Source: Verpa conica (Eukaryota; Ascomycota; Pezizomycetes; Pezizales; Morchellaceae). From it: 64,000 nucleotides of DNA. Below, piece by piece: positions 1 through 13,666 of the stretch (the first letter of the stretch is position 1; every line of letters starts with the position of its first letter). The stretch is taken from the NCBI GenBank assembly GCA_033030425.1, contig JAUFSD010000012.1:744001-808000 (forward strand). The letters run 5' to 3'. The notes beneath the pieces were generated by a model, which saw nothing but the letters and a program-made list of their open reading frames with translations, made no database searches and was not told the origin of the DNA. Position numbers and translations under genes: made by a program.

Positions 1-2413
1 GCTACATATAGCTATGCTAAGCAAAAGCCTCATATTTGCTCATTACTCGGACATGTATAGTCGCACAATCGCTCATACCTCAGGACGCTTAGAAGAGGTC
101 CAGCAGAAACTTATACAGTTTAAAATTACAAGCCATTAGAACCTAGGTGATTCTCGACTCCTTCTGTAGAGTTCTATCCTAGTCCCCATACAATTATCGA
201 CCCGCATAGAGGGAGAGAGAGAATGAATGAATGAATGAATTTGTCATTTAAGTACATGCAGAGGGAGAGAGAGATCTAGCTACTTTATTAAAAGATATGT
301 ATCAAACTGACATGAAAGCCTTTATCAGCCTCTTCCCATATAAAATTAAACTTACAAGAAACACCAGGGGTATTTTAATTATCTCTTACCTTTTATCTTA
401 GACTATTCGACTAGACAGCTGCCTCGTATGTTGCTATAAATTAGGGCTATTTTTGGGTTAGGATCGACGTATCACAAGTCACCACTCCGCTTTCCAGACT
501 GCCCACTCCACCTGGCGGAAATTGTCTAAAGAATCTCTATGGTACTCTCGGTGGCGATTAATGACAACAAGCAACCATAATTGTCGCCCCAAATACTCCT
601 AATTGGCTGGAATTTGTTCCGCATAAATATCACAGCCCCGTCCTATAACCAGGACACCCCAATGATACGGCAGGTATACTCTCGAATCATTAGAAGTGTT
701 GATGAGGCATAAGTAGGTTGTTGAAAATTTCAAGCTTATTTACAATATATACTCATGCAGCCGAATTGATTGAACCTGTCAATATTGCTTTCCCGACCCT
801 GTATCTAGGCAGCTTGGTAGTATTCTAGACGGTCAACTAAGGTCTCTGGCCAGTTAGAACATGTCCTTTTGTAGTTCACAGACTCATTCTCTTCTCTGGG
901 TGCGCGGCTTCAATTCGGCCACATGAGTATATTGCGCGTAACTTTCTCGGATTCGTCTTCAGAAGGCTGTGTAAAGGTACTGAAGGGTCCTGGGGCACAC
1001 GAGTTTTCTTGTATCTTGTTGTTTTACCCAGCTTACGTAGCAGTACCAAGGGGTCTGTTTGGCTATTTATAATTTTGCGCCGAGACCCAGTTCTCCGATC
1101 CTTGGGGGACTAATCTTACTGCACGTACGGCGAACGGTAAAAGCCCTAGATGATACAGCGAATGTAGATCAGTATATAGAGTACATATATGTAGCTGGCC
1201 TCTCTTCGTGGGCTCTCTAATCCGGATATCCTAGGGCGATTGATAGATTATACATGGATATATGTGGCGTATGTTTTATGGCTAGTAGCTGTATGCGTAC
1301 AGTATTCAGCTTCACGATGAGTGACTAGAGGTTGATCATCCACAAGGTAGGTATAGCATGGAATAACCCGGGTAGATTTGACATGGGGTAGCTTGCCCGA
1401 TAGGAGCAGCAAATTTCCTGTTAGGCTGAACGGCGGTTTGGGACTGGCTGGTGAAACGGTATTACTCGACGTAGTCTGGGCATGCAAGGGCTAGCACACC
1501 TGGAAAGGTACGCGAGGAGCCAACAGGGGGCCATTGCCTGGCAGGGAACCTGGAAAGAGAAAGGGGCGACTTTTCCTGTTCATTCACCTTCAAGAAAGAA
1601 GTCAGCGATACGCAGGAACAAGAATAAGCAGGAGGTAACCCAGGCCTAGAAGAGAAAGGCTTCACATTCGTCTGAGGCAGGAGCCGTGTAGAGTTACATA
1701 TCGACGTCTTGGGTGCGTTCACTTTTCTTCTGCAATTTGTTCCCCTCCCCGTTCCGCCAACAGCATCGTCATCGTCTTCTCTCGCGTTTTTTGCTATTTT
1801 CTCTCGTTTTTGCGGTCGTCTGTTTGATCGCCTGCCCGCTTCCTTCTTTCCTTTCTCGAACGGCCTGGAGTTGTTTGCTTTTCCGTTTGCTTTTCCTTTT
1901 TTCCCTTTCCATATCATCTACGGTTCGCTACACCAAATAAAAAAAGAAAATACCCCTGTGGCCAGCCACGCATTCACTGAGACTACCTTGGTTGCTCGCC
2001 AGCCAGCAAACAGGTTCAAACAACAGAGCAGCAACCCTTCTATCGCGCTGCTCTGCGCTGACCTGTCTTTTTCTCCATCGCTTTTCTTTTCCATCTCTTA
2101 CACTCGTTTTCTGCCCCCCGTGCATTGCTATTTTCCGGCGTTTTGAGTCCTGATCGTCATTTCAAAGGGTCTCAGCGGTTCCTGGATCTTGCCGCTCATT
2201 TGCCGACCTCAGCCTCCCCCAATCATACAATTTCTTCACCATCTGGTCATCAACATCCTCCCACACCCACCTCCACCATCTAACAAACATATCGTGCCAA
2301 CCCTCGCTTCACCATTAGTTCACGACATCTGTGGCCCTAGCTTTCACAAAAATTTTTGACATCGTGGATCTGCCAGTCGCATAACAGTCCCTTCCTTCGA
2401 GGTCGGCACAAGA
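1..2413. other. Non-coding upstream region of RAX2-like gene
   Basis: No gene is supported here. A short (GAAT)n microsatellite lies near 222-240 next to GA-rich tracts. From about 1730 to 2400 the plus strand becomes strongly pyrimidine-rich (CTTTTC, TTCCTTTC runs), the usual look of a fungal promoter or 5' leader just ahead of a highly conserved gene. Open frames inside this tract are low-complexity S/F/P/L-rich and overlap on both strands, so I treat them as chance frames. Confidence 0.6.
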
Positions 2414-5400
2414 ATGAGGGCACCCTCATTACTTGACTCGACAAAATCACTGTCGCTGGCGCTATGGTCCCTAGCTTCGCTTACAGCTACCTTCACAAAC
2501 GCGGTTACTTTCAACTCAGTTTCACAGCCTACTATTAATCTAGATGGACTTGGGCGGGTTGGTATTGCTGGTGACTTTAGTGGGATTTCGATCGTCGAGT
2601 TTTCGGAACAGAATGAGTCGTCGCCGTTTGTAAATGGATCTCAAAGCCTGCTATCCCGATTACCAAATGGGGTCTTTATGACTTTGGCTTCATCAGATGC
2701 TCAGATCCAGGCTTTGTGCGTGCATGAGTTGAGTGATGGGACAATCAAGGGGATTTTTGTTGGTGGTAATTTTACCGGGCTGGGGAATATTGCAGCAAAC
2801 GGTGTTGCTCTGTTCAACCCTGATGATGGAACTGTCACACCACTAGATGGGCTTATTGGAAAGGTTCATGCGCTACTCTGCGATAAGAGTACAAACACAG
2901 TATATGTTGGTGGTGATTTTAGCGGTTCAAACTCTAGCAACGCTATTGCTTGGGTTTATGGTAAGGGATGGACTGATTTGCCATTTGATGGCTTTAACGG
3001 GCCAGTCAGGACAATAACAAAATCACCAAATAGTGCAATTGTTTTTGGAGGCTCCTTTACCAGCTTGGGGAATTCCTCAGTCCCAATAATCAAGCACGCA
3101 CAGACCGTGAATTTGGTTTCTACGAATATTACCGCAGAACAAACGACAGATCTAGTCGGCTATAATGACCCTACCAGCATCGTGTGTTCGGACGGCGCTA
3201 GCCAGTGGCTGTTGAAGGACGGCCAAGTGGGATCTTGGACGGCGGATTTCAAATTTGGATTTAAACCTACCAAATTGCGGCTGCGTAATGCCGATTTCGA
3301 AGGACGGGGTACGAAAATATTCAGGTTCACGGCGTTTCCTCTGGATGGTATTATGAATCTCACCTACATCGATCCTTCAACAAATGAAACAAAGCACTGC
3401 GATGCATGGTGCGAGCTATCCGAAGGAGCGACACAAGATTATCTTTTCGTCAATGATGTTGGCATGAGTATGATTCGGATCGACATTTTTGAGCACTATG
3501 GTGCTGGAGGTGGACTTGCTGGTGTAGAGCTGTTTCAAGATGGTATATCAAAGATACTATTTCCTCTTCTTGCATCTTGGAATTTGTTTAACAAATATAC
3601 ATAGACATCTTCGCATTCGCATCAACTGAGCTAAATGAGCCTACCTGCGCTTCAAGTGCTGCTGCTAGATCGACATCAATTGTGGAAGGGTCATGGACGG
3701 AAATGGACGGCCCAGAAGTTGACTCAGAATATCTATCCATCACTCTCGATTCGTCCCAGCTCTCCTCAGCAACCGTGGTTTTTGAGCCTCATATTCAACA
3801 ATCCGGAGAGTATACCGTACTTTTATTTACTCCTGGATGCCGCCAAGACAATAGCTGTAGTACTCGTGGCCAAGTCAATATAACTGGTACATACACATCA
3901 AACGGAGCCACCGAAAGCCCTCATCTATTATTCCAAACAAACGACTTTGACAAGTATGATACTGTCTATCATGGCTACGTCGATGCCTCAGACAGTAGTT
4001 TCCGACCTAGTGTGACTCTCACACCTGCATCATCTCAATCACTATCATCATTTAATATTGTTGCTCAAAAGGTTCAGTTCCAGTTATTCAGTAATATGAC
4101 AGGTAGTAGTGGTGATTCTGATACAACCAGTTCTGGGTCGCTCGAACTGAACGGGCTTTATGAGTTTGATCCCACAAAGACGAGCACACCTACAGCGTCG
4201 GAGATTGGAAGCTCCGTCATTAACTCTGCGGGGCGTGCACTGGGTTCTAGTGCAACGATCAGCACACTTACCGTGAAGGACGATTTGACTTACGTTGCGG
4301 GTAATTTTAGTGCAGATGATGGCAGTTTCTTACATTTTTTTGCCATTGGTCCAGATGGACCGGTCACACCACCCAAAGGTGGATTAAACAACACTGTTTA
4401 TTCTATGCTTCTTGTGGATGAAATAGTGTATCTTGGGGGCCTGTTTCAGAACACAAATACTGAGTCGACTGATGGATTGGGATTCATCGCGGCTTACAAT
4501 ACGCAAAATAACGAATGGCAAACTTTGGGTGCTGGTGTGAATGGCCGTGTTATGAACATAGTTGCGCTAAGTGTAAATGTCAGTTCTGGAACTGAAAACG
4601 CAATCGCCATTAGTGGGGATTTCAATAGGATTGAGGCAAGCGGTAGTTTTGATGCCGTGGATGTCGATGGCTTTGCTATCTGGGTACCTTCTCAGAATCA
4701 ATGGCTAGAGCTGTTGGAAGGAGATAGGATTGCCATTCAAGGTGTCCTCTCTGCTGCAGTTTCGGTTCCTGGAAATGGTATCTTGTACGCTGGATCTATT
4801 TCCTCACAGAGCCTCGAAGCATCTGGTGCTGTTTCCGTAGTGTCTACGGATCCTGTCACCCTTCAAGCTCTACCTATGCAAGTTCAAGAAACATCAGGAT
4901 CAGATCTGAAACGACGCACGATTGTTCCTCAGGACTACGAAGGCGTAGTCACGGGTGCTTTCTATAATGATAACGGCGTAAATCTGACGGTTCTGGGGGG
5001 CCATTTTAGTACTCAAGGAAGAGATGGGACTGTTAACAATTTGCTCATCATCAATGGGGCTTCCAATGATGAGGTCACGGGATTCGGAACTGAGATCGAT
5101 AGTTCTAGCACGGTTCTCACACTGGAAAAAGTGGATAACCTTCTCTTTATTGGTGGCTCTCTTGAGGGCAATGTGGGCTCTGCTAATGTCAGTGGTATGG
5201 TGATCTGGGATATGTCAAGTAATGGATTCGCTACTGATCAGCCTGTTGGATTGGAAGGTTTGTGTTTCTGCATGGTTCATGGTGTTTCGACGGTATAGGT
5301 TCCTGACTTTCACAGGTAATGCCGTCTCGGTACTTACGATCACCAGACGTCCAGGCACCGAGGAGATTTATGTGGGAGGATCCTTCAGCTCGGCCGGCTC

Positions 5401-6396
5401 TCTTCCCTGCCCGAGCCTATGTATTTTCGACAATTCAGCCAAACAATGGACCAATATAGGAGGTGATGTGTCTGGACAGGTTGATGTTATACTTTGGCTT
5501 GATAGTGCTGGTAACACCTTACTTGTCGGGGGTGACATGACACTCAATAACACTGAAACATTTCTTGCGGTTTACAATGCAAGGTCGAGTGCTTGGGAGG
5601 CTTTCGTAGGAGATATCTCGAATATCCCTGGGCCTGTTCAAAGCATTGCATTTGATTCTGCGGCCAAAGATTCCTTCTTTATTTCAGGGACTACCATGTC
5701 TGACGGGTCTGCGTACTTGATGAAATATGGGGGTGGCAAGTTTACTGCTTTAGGTATGTCAAATGTGGCTGGTGCCTTAACTATAGGATCGAATTATATT
5801 AATATCTACTATAGATGGGTTGGGGGAGACTACATCTATTAGAAACGTACAGGTTCTCGATGTAAATACAGAGCACACTGCAACAGACTTCCTAGACGCA
5901 AGTCAATCTCTCCTCGTTATGGGGTCTCTTGACCTTCCAAATTTCGGCAACGCTTCTGCAGCTCTTTATGATGGCACTAGTTGGACACCTTTCCTCCTGG
6001 CCTCTAAGGCAAATGGCGAGCGAGGCTCAGTATCATCGCTCTTTTCAGAGAATGCGCAAGATTTTGCATCAGGGGGTGAGCTCTACACGACCTATGCATT
6101 GAAGCCCACATCAGGTATAGTTTGCTAATTAAACTTCTCGCCTAGGTGGAAAACTCGCAAAGGGTTTCGTAATATTGGTATCACTAGCAATTGCACTAGG
6201 CCTTGTGTTTCTTATCGTCGTTTTAGGTGTGCTAGCATCTTATATTAGACGACGACGTGAGGGATATTCTCCAGCACCCACAAGAGCCTCGCCGGTTCAA
6301 CAGTCTATGCAAATGCAGGAAAGACTTTCACCGGCGGCCTTATTTGGCAATGTTGGTCCGAATTCGGGACGACCAGGTGTGGGGTCAATGTTGTGA
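2414..6396 (+). CDS. RAX2: RAX2-like cortical polarity marker protein
   Basis: Large type I membrane protein resembling yeast Rax2, a cortical landmark for bud-site or hyphal-tip polarity. It starts with a hydrophobic signal peptide (MRAPSLLDSTKSLSLALWSL...), followed by a long extracellular region of repeated beta-propeller-like units (YVGGDF, VYVGGDFSGS, IYVGGSFSSAG, LLVGGDM). A single transmembrane segment near the C-terminus (FVILVSLAIALGLVFLIVVL) leads to a short basic tail starting with RRRR. I infer five exons: 2414-3542, 3605-5257, 5316-5753, 5815-6114 and 6146-6396. Each junction is in frame; for example GVELFQD joins DIFAFAS. The last intron is only 31 nt. The gene stands alone, with the unknown small gene convergent downstream. 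The family is fairly certain; exact splice sites are inferred from frame and consensus. Confidence 0.88.
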
Positions 6397-7406
6397 CCTA
6401 CGCCAAAAATACATTTTCTCTTTTGTTTTAATTTCTCTCTGGCTATCATCAGGGATATTTTTTTTGATTTGCAATTTTCTAATTATTCTTTGTTCATTTT
6501 TCTGTTTTTGGTTTTATTGGGAATAAAGGAGTTCGATATCCAAGCATCAATCGATACTACCTTTTACCTGTTTTCCTTCTCCTAACGTTCATTCGGTCCG
6601 TACTTCTCGGAATAATAAGGATCTACATACTGAGGTCTCATTTCAAAATCCTATCCTATTTTTGCAAATTCTTTTTGGGGGTTGTATTTCATATATCGTG
6701 GCGGTTTTTTGTTCTTAAATTATTCATTCTCTTGCCTCATATTTACACATTTACATGTTTTTCTATTTATTTTTTTAAGGGCAGCTGGGTAGATTTGGAC
6801 TGAATTTGTTCAGGCAGGTTGTGATGAGGTTATGCTAAGTTAAATTGATTGAAGAATTGGAGTGTATTTCATAATTTTTGAAATGACTACAATCCTAGAA
6901 ACACTTTAGACATGATTTTACAGTACAACCACCCTATAAGAATATCTACCCCGACCTGGATAAAGATTATTTTGTGTACCAGTACTTTCATATAAGAATA
7001 ACTGCTCTATAAGAATATGATATTGCACAAAAAGAGTATTCTTATACGGCGATTATATTGTATTTGCTTTATGTCTTGCTATATAATTGTTTGTTCTAAA
7101 TTACGAGAATGAGTTGTGCTTAAATCTCTTTCTGTCGAGAAAGCTTATACAAGTTTGGGATATGATAGTAGGCTTGGTGGATGTTTTACTGTAGAAAAGT
7201 GCTCCCAGCGATAAGCTTTAAACTAGTAAAGAGTGGGGTTTAGGGTAATAAAGAGTTTCAAGCGATATTGGGGTATGTAGCTATGTCTTTACTTTATAGG
7301 AGATTGAACTAATCACAAAGTGATAGAGGTAGAATAGAACTAAGCTAATATTGTGCATAGGTTTAAATGAGGCTTAAGGGTTAGATACATAAGAAATTAC
7401 ACGAAT
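6397..7406. other. Intergenic region, 3' flank of RAX2-like gene
   Basis: T-rich downstream flank (6400-6780), probably the 3' UTR, then AT-rich DNA containing one diverged MITE copy at 6919-7062. No coding frame with recognisable content was seen. Confidence 0.5.
6919..7062. mobile_element. MITE copy 1 (diverged), TA target site
   Basis: A 144-bp element bounded by TA and TA. Its left end CAGTACAACCACCCTATAAG is the approximate reverse complement of the right end (TTATACGGCGATTATATTG). It belongs to the same family as the copies at 9563, 27174 and 41932, whose arms share the core CTATAAGAA. It has no coding capacity. The TA duplication and CAGT-like ends suggest mobilisation by a Tc1/mariner-pogo type transposase (inference). 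Confidence 0.65.
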
Positions 7407-8090
7407 TCAGTCTGCTATTTTCTCTGCGATATGGTCATCCGTATCAGCGTAAGCAGGGTCGAAAGAACTCTCGCTACCAGGCTCATTTGATTGTTGTGCA
7501 ATCTCATATGCCTAAGCACACCACCGTAAGCCAGGGTTTCTCAAACAAGATCAAAACGACTCGTCTCTTGAAATTTAGGAAGTAGAGATATGCGTAAAAA
7601 GCTCACCTGTGCTGATGGCGATGTTGGGAGCTGTAGGTTCTATTAGCGTAGGGTATGTAGTTACGTGTAACTAAAGACTTACATCTATAAGAACAGCTGG
7701 GTCTTTTATCTTAGTAGCCCTTGCCTTTGCGGTATTCTAGCCCAATTTTGATGTTAGTTTAAAGTCTTATAGATCCTTATTGTATAAGGCTAGGTATGGA
7801 GTATAAACCTGTAGGAGGTGTGTAACAGCTGGCTTCTCCCCAGAAAGCATCTTGTAGCCCTCTCCCTCACGTGCCCCCAAGACCATGATAGTAGCATCAT
7901 TAATTGGTACTTTTTTGGGTTCGATAGGCGTACTGTCAAGCTCAGCTACGAAAGTAGTGGGACTAACATAAGTATTTATAGATGTCTTTGGCGACTGATT
8001 TGTAGTATGAGGTCCGGTTAATTGGTCAGTAGTGGTTTGATAAGACTTTTCTTCAGAAATGACTGCGTTATTTTCTTGATATCCGTTCAT
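7407..8090 (-). CDS. Small acidic protein of unknown function
   Basis: I do not recognise the family. The reading starts at ATG 8090 (MNGYQENNAVISEEK...). It continues through four inferred exons joined in phase 0, ending ...AYADTDDHIAEKIAD at 7407, for about 157 residues. The introns have plausible borders (gtttat...tag, gtaag...tag, gtgagc...tag). The N-terminal half is rich in T/S/Q and looks disordered. A more conserved-looking core follows (INDATIMVLGAREGEGYKML, then AVTHLLQ), and the C-terminus is acidic. There is no signal peptide, transmembrane segment or catalytic motif. Four introns that each keep the frame argue for a real spliced gene rather than a chance frame. It is convergent with the RAX2-like gene. 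Confidence 0.55.
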
Positions 8091-11000
8091 GATGGACTCT
8101 TGGGTAATTGGAATAAGGTTTGGCGCGTGAGTTGAGGAGTGAATGGCGAAAGTGGGGTGAACTATGCTATGCGCTTAGCCTTGTGCCTAAGGAATGAGCG
8201 GCTGAGCAATGCCAAGCTGCCAATCGGTATCTCCAGAGTGCCAAGCGTAGCTTACATTAGAGTCAAAGCTTGGTAAACGATCTAATACGACAAAGGGAGC
8301 AGAATGATAGCCGGTTGCAGAAAGTCTTCAATGTCTTATACTTATAATTGTAAAATATAAGAAATTATTACCTAGTTTTTGCTATATGTACGGCTAATGA
8401 TGCCCATAAGCGCCTGAGATAAGAAATGTCGCCTATTAATTGGGAAATAAAGTCTGTTCTGTTCAATATAGAAACGTAACCGCCAACCCTTGGAACTAAA
8501 CTCCGTGGCAACCGATGTTAAAACTAAATTGGAGATACAAAGCTTCAGAAGATAATATAGGGACTTATGTATATAAATAGGGGTAAGGAGGATTTCTGCT
8601 GTTGGCATTTTCATTGGGTAGACTTTGTCGCTTATACAAAACCGAACAGGCTTTATTATCTCACTAGTATAACCCTAGTACATATATTCTCTTATATATA
8701 TACTACTCACGAAGTACTAAGGATAGTGTTACTTGTATTATTAGTATTGACTATAAATAGTTTCATCTTTATTTACCGAGAGATATCACTTGGTCTGGGT
8801 CTCCCCGGTGCGGGATACATAAGATCATTTGTTGTTTAGGTAAGAGTTTTCACGAGGAATATCTTCAGGTCTTGGTTTCGAGAAAAGCTATCTACAAGGC
8901 CCTCGTAGGACCAGTCATTATGGAAGATATATTTCGAAACTAGTAGCTCCGGGGGATATTTGACTTGCAAGGAAAGGCAAGAACTAGCTACTGAAGCATT
9001 GGATTGGCCTATTTTATTCTGTGATTCTGCGATTACCGTTGCGTATTGTGCAGCTATAATTTTATTAGTATTCTAGGCTATAAAAGCCTAAATTAGTAAG
9101 CCTGGCCGGTATCTTGTTACCTGGAGGTTCTGCGCCACTCTATATAAATATTCTAATAAGTACTAGGGACGGGTCCATAGCAGGGGAATATTGGGATTCT
9201 TTGAGCATTGCTGGTTCGCAAAATTGCCTTAGAGAAGGAAGGAAATTGAAGTACCTATGGCCTATTAATATAATGATGCTGGTATTGTAGTTAAAGTATC
9301 ACCTACATTATATATAAGCTATTGATATCCCTAATACATGAGCATCGTACTACGGTCCTAGTTGATTTCCTCTCGCTAGTAGCGCTGGTATGGACTTCTA
9401 AGTTTTGGTCGCTCATTCAATCGATGCCTGTAGGGTTTTCATCATCGTTGGTATTGCAATCGAAGCGGGTTTCTTGAGATAACGGGGCCAGGGGGCGGAA
9501 GTCTCCTTCTACTCGGTTGTCAAGCAATTGTTTCTGCGTGGCCTAGTGACTGTATAATTAATTACAGTCATACATCGCTATAAGAAACCTCGTTATAAGA
9601 AAAACCTTGCTGTAAGGAGCTTTTTCCAGGTCAATCCGAATTTTTATACACCAAATTTACCTTGATATAAGGGATATCTTTGGAAAACTTTCTATAAGAA
9701 TTAATGAAATCCGCTGAATACTTGGCGTTTCTTATAGCGAGGTGCAACTGTACTGGATTAAATGACTTATGATATTTACAAAATCCCGTTAGTATACTGG
9801 GTATAAAACAATGGAATTTTGTATTGGACCTCCTACCAATATTTAGGATAGAAAATAGTCATGGGTATATAGTTATAGAAGTCTATTTATCTGTTGGACA
9901 ATTAGATCGATATAATATGAAGATACGAGTGTAAAATATAGAATCTTAATGGAAAAAAGCAGTATTATCTACTTCTAATTATCATATACACCGATAGATG
10001 AGCATGAAGTAGTTGGGTATTTATTGGCGGACCCTGGGCAAACGCTGGAATTTCCTAGTAGGGCGAGCCAGTCTTACGATGGATGATCGAACTTGTTACG
10101 TTTACATATCGGAATGGTCTATTAAGGGAGTACAACAGCTCGGAAGTGGCGGTTATCTACCGTTTTACTCCAAATTTTAGCTTAGAACTAGGGTCACGGG
10201 AAAGATTATGAGAAGGGCACATAGGGAGGGCTCAGCCAAAACGAGTTAGGAGAGGAGATGGGCGTAGTACTGTATTCAAGTAGGTATTCTATGGCTGGAA
10301 TATAGGTGATTGCCTTTAATAGTGTTGGTCAGTAGTGAAAATCTTACCTCTTCTATTGGTCCAAGCTCCCTCAAGGTACGTATACGTAGTCCTCAACTAT
10401 ATAATAGGTGTTTTTATCCAAGGAAGGGACAATCAATCACCACTAGAATAGTTTAATTCCATGATATTAGTAATATTTCTGCGTTAAGCGGTTTCTCAGT
10501 ACTCAACAGCCCTCTCATAGATGCGTGGGCAGGCACCCCACCGTCCCCAAGACGCGGAGTTATGTGAACTCCTGGAAAACGAGACTACGCCCCAAGGAGC
10601 CGAAGTATTTGTCTTGGTGGGCCTGGGGATTGGTGGGTTATCTATCTGGGTTGGTCTATCTGGATTGGTCTCACTTGTTGAATATAGTTCTAGATATTAC
10701 TGTTAGGGAAATAGAGATAGTTGACTGGCTACCGCAAAGAATAAGAGACATTCAAACTGTAGATAGCTTGTGGAGCTGCAAGTCGGTGATGTAAGAACGA
10801 TTCGGGCGTTTCATAGACATGACTTTTTCGTTAGCTAGAAACTTATTTGATTCTGAAACTCATGACGATGGATCAGTGATCATTGATCTTGATATGGATA
10901 TCATTATTGATTGTAGGTGTAAGAGAGGGCTGTATATGTATAGTATTTCAGAATGCCTCTAAGCTACAATTGATAGCCTCAGGTAAGAACGCGCTGCTTT

Positions 11001-13666
11001 CTTTATATCACTTGTACTTAGTAAATTTATTAAGGAAATTTTTTGGGGAGTGGCAGGTCGCTAGCTAGACTATATTAGGACTCAGAAGATTTTTGTTCGC
11101 CCCAATACTCAGGCATTTATTAAATACTTGGAGTGAGATTGCGGTCGTGGCTGACCCCTAAATGGTGACATGGCAGTAGCTAACAAAACGGCTAATTATT
11201 TTTTGTGAATTAAACAATAATGTAGTTGCTACATAGTCTAACAAGAGAATAGACTACCTTTATAGTTGTCTTAGTACGTTTTCTTAGGGCTGAATCACGA
11301 ATTTTAGTTATAACCTCACGTGTAAAAACGCTATATATTTTACACCCAAAGTACCTATGTTCACTGAGCAAAGAATGCCACCCACCTTTACCCCAAAAAA
11401 CGCTATACCTAGTAGATTAGTTTCAAGTTTTTTCAAGGCACTTAAATATATATAGATACCCCAAGCTAATATATATAGAATATGCATAGCAATATGCTTG
11501 GGAGTGTACATCTCCCTATACTAGCTTTTAGCCATTAGAATTATTCAAGAATAATACCCATATGCTACAGGTTACTTTAAGACAGATATCAAGATAATTA
11601 ATCGGGTTCTGTACGTACGTACGTTGTATTCAATTGTTGGTTATATAGAGTAGTCTAGTGTGGTGTGCATATGATGTGGGATCGCGTAACTACCACAACT
11701 TTTGTCCTGGTATATATAATACAATAGCGGTTGGGATCGACGTATACAACTACATGTAGTTATACACCAAAATCAGGGGTTTTCACCACACCCATTCGCA
11801 CTCAAAATTTAGGGTAATTCATGGATTTGCAATTATATAACAATAATTGTAATTAGGAATTTTGTTGTAGAGCAACACTTTCTCAAAGGGTAGAAAGTCA
11901 ATTAAACCACTAGCTAGCTAAATCCTCACCAAAGCTGGGCTGTTTACATTGAACCATTTGACAGCTCAATAAGATGTGATTTATTAAATCTAGAAAAAAC
12001 ATAGTAAACTCCAGAGGCGTTTATATCTTCTGGGAGACTAGTGTGTTTATCTGAAATTTTCTTGTCAGGTAGTTGGCTGAAAGAGCCGCGATTTTAATAA
12101 AAGAATTACAAGATGTGAGTTATTGCGCTTGATAGTAGATATAAAATAGTATTTGACTTGATGTAGAGGGAAGTAGTGATGCCCAGGGGTGACGTCTATT
12201 GGATATCGAGACTGGATTGATGGAAGTTGAGATGGTTTGTGGAGAAGAAGAGGATTTGTGAGGGTATGGTCACTCTTGATGTGGCTACTGCCGTCAAGAA
12301 GTAAGGTGGGAAAGAGGTAGGGCGGTGAAGTTACCTTTAGAACTCAACTCCACTGTTAAAGGTTTTTTGTAACAGGATCTGAGAATGGACTTGATGGTGT
12401 AGACGGGGGGATTTTTTGGTGTACGGAGGGACTTGTGAACTGCGGTAATATCTGTCTACTTGCTGAGGGTTAAAATGTGTCTCCTATATTACTTTACTAG
12501 AGGCTGTAACCACGGAGCCTTATAAAACTACAGTTATAGAATAGGTACATGGTATGGTTGCAATGCCTACCTAAGTTTTATTTTTCGGCAAGTACTTAAA
12601 ATTAATTAAATAATACCCAGAACAAGCTCTCTAAAACCACCTTAAGATAGGACAAGTCTCAATACACTGTGTAGGGGCATTTGGGAAAATGAGTTTAGAA
12701 TTTTCCTAGTTCCCCCGCGATGTCGAGGCCGGGGCCTAGAACTCCCATGCCGGAATTTCTGTGTGCACAGTCACACCTCACTCTGCCGGATGCCAAGAAT
12801 ACAGAGGATCTCGTATGGGATACAAAGAATCTAGGTTAGCAAATCTGTTTTATAGTAGAAAAATATTTTAGTCAGTGGATTCATATGAGACAGCAAGGGA
12901 CCCGGCCTATTGGGGTCCGGCGACTGTACATACCATATCTACATGTAGTTATGAGCTACTTACCAGTCCTGTTTAGTTCGGTCTTAGTTCTGTGTAATAA
13001 TATGCATGCGAGGAACCTACGGAGGCAGGAGAAATCAGTGTCAACCAGGAACATCAATAAAGTACATGTAGTACACACATATGTAATCTCTCGGCGGCGC
13101 GACTGGGTACATATGTACGAATGTTCGTGGGTAAGTTTTTGGGCTTGTGTGGGGGTGTGCTAGCGCCGAGGGAAACATCGCTAAGCATAAACGGCTTCCA
13201 CCAAGCCTTTTTACAAGTAGTTACATGATTATGTATTTAGCTCAGGTAATTTGCGCTAGTTTCGTTTCTGGGGTCACCCATCTCAGGTATTGATGTCTGG
13301 AGTAGTTATTTGGTGAGCAAGAGGATTACTAGCCGTGATAGTAGGTGGCGGTGAACGGGCAAATACCTATTTGGTCTAAGTATAGCGGTTGGGGGATGTT
13401 TCTGTGCAGGACACATGACGCAAGAAACCCCCAAACATCTTGCGGCGGCTGCCAGAGTGGAGGAGTGAGTAGGCGGAGAGCAACGACGTAGAGCCCGGAG
13501 TATTTTAGTTTGACCCACCGAACGAAACTCTCTCTCAACCCCTCTTCTCCCCACCCCACCACCATTCTCCTGCCCACTCTTTCCAATAAGTTTTCCATCA
13601 TTACTATCCTCCGTCATCGCCATCCAAAAAGAAATCCCCTTCTGAAAATTCCAACGCTCGAGAAAG
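8091..13666. other. Long AT-rich intergenic spacer
   Basis: About 5.6 kb of mostly AT-rich sequence with numerous TATATA and palindromic ACATGTAGT-type stretches. It holds one clear MITE (9563-9752). A short GC-richer patch at 10520-10800 has overlapping frames in two phases (one with a W-rich hydrophobic stretch) and may be a gene relic, but no family is recognisable. The last ~150 bp before 13667 become C/T-rich, as expected for the leader of the G6PD gene. Confidence 0.5.
9563..9752. mobile_element. MITE copy 2, TA target site
   Basis: A 190-bp element with inverted ends: CAGTCATACATCGCTATAAG at left and a right end whose reverse complement begins CAGTTGCACCTCGCTATAAG. It is flanked by TA on both sides. 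Internal repeats of the TATAAG/TATAAGGA motif occur. There is no ORF. Same family as the 41932 copy, with which it shares the GCTATAAGAAAC arm. Confidence 0.8.

Noticed and set aside
1462..2146. Overlapping open frames on both strands before RAX2
   Set aside because: They are low-complexity products of a pyrimidine/purine-rich leader, with no conserved motif and mutual overlap.
10521..10794. Two overlapping frames with W/L-rich peptides
   Set aside because: No intact start context, no recognisable family, and both phases are open over the same short GC-richer patch; kept only as a possible relic.
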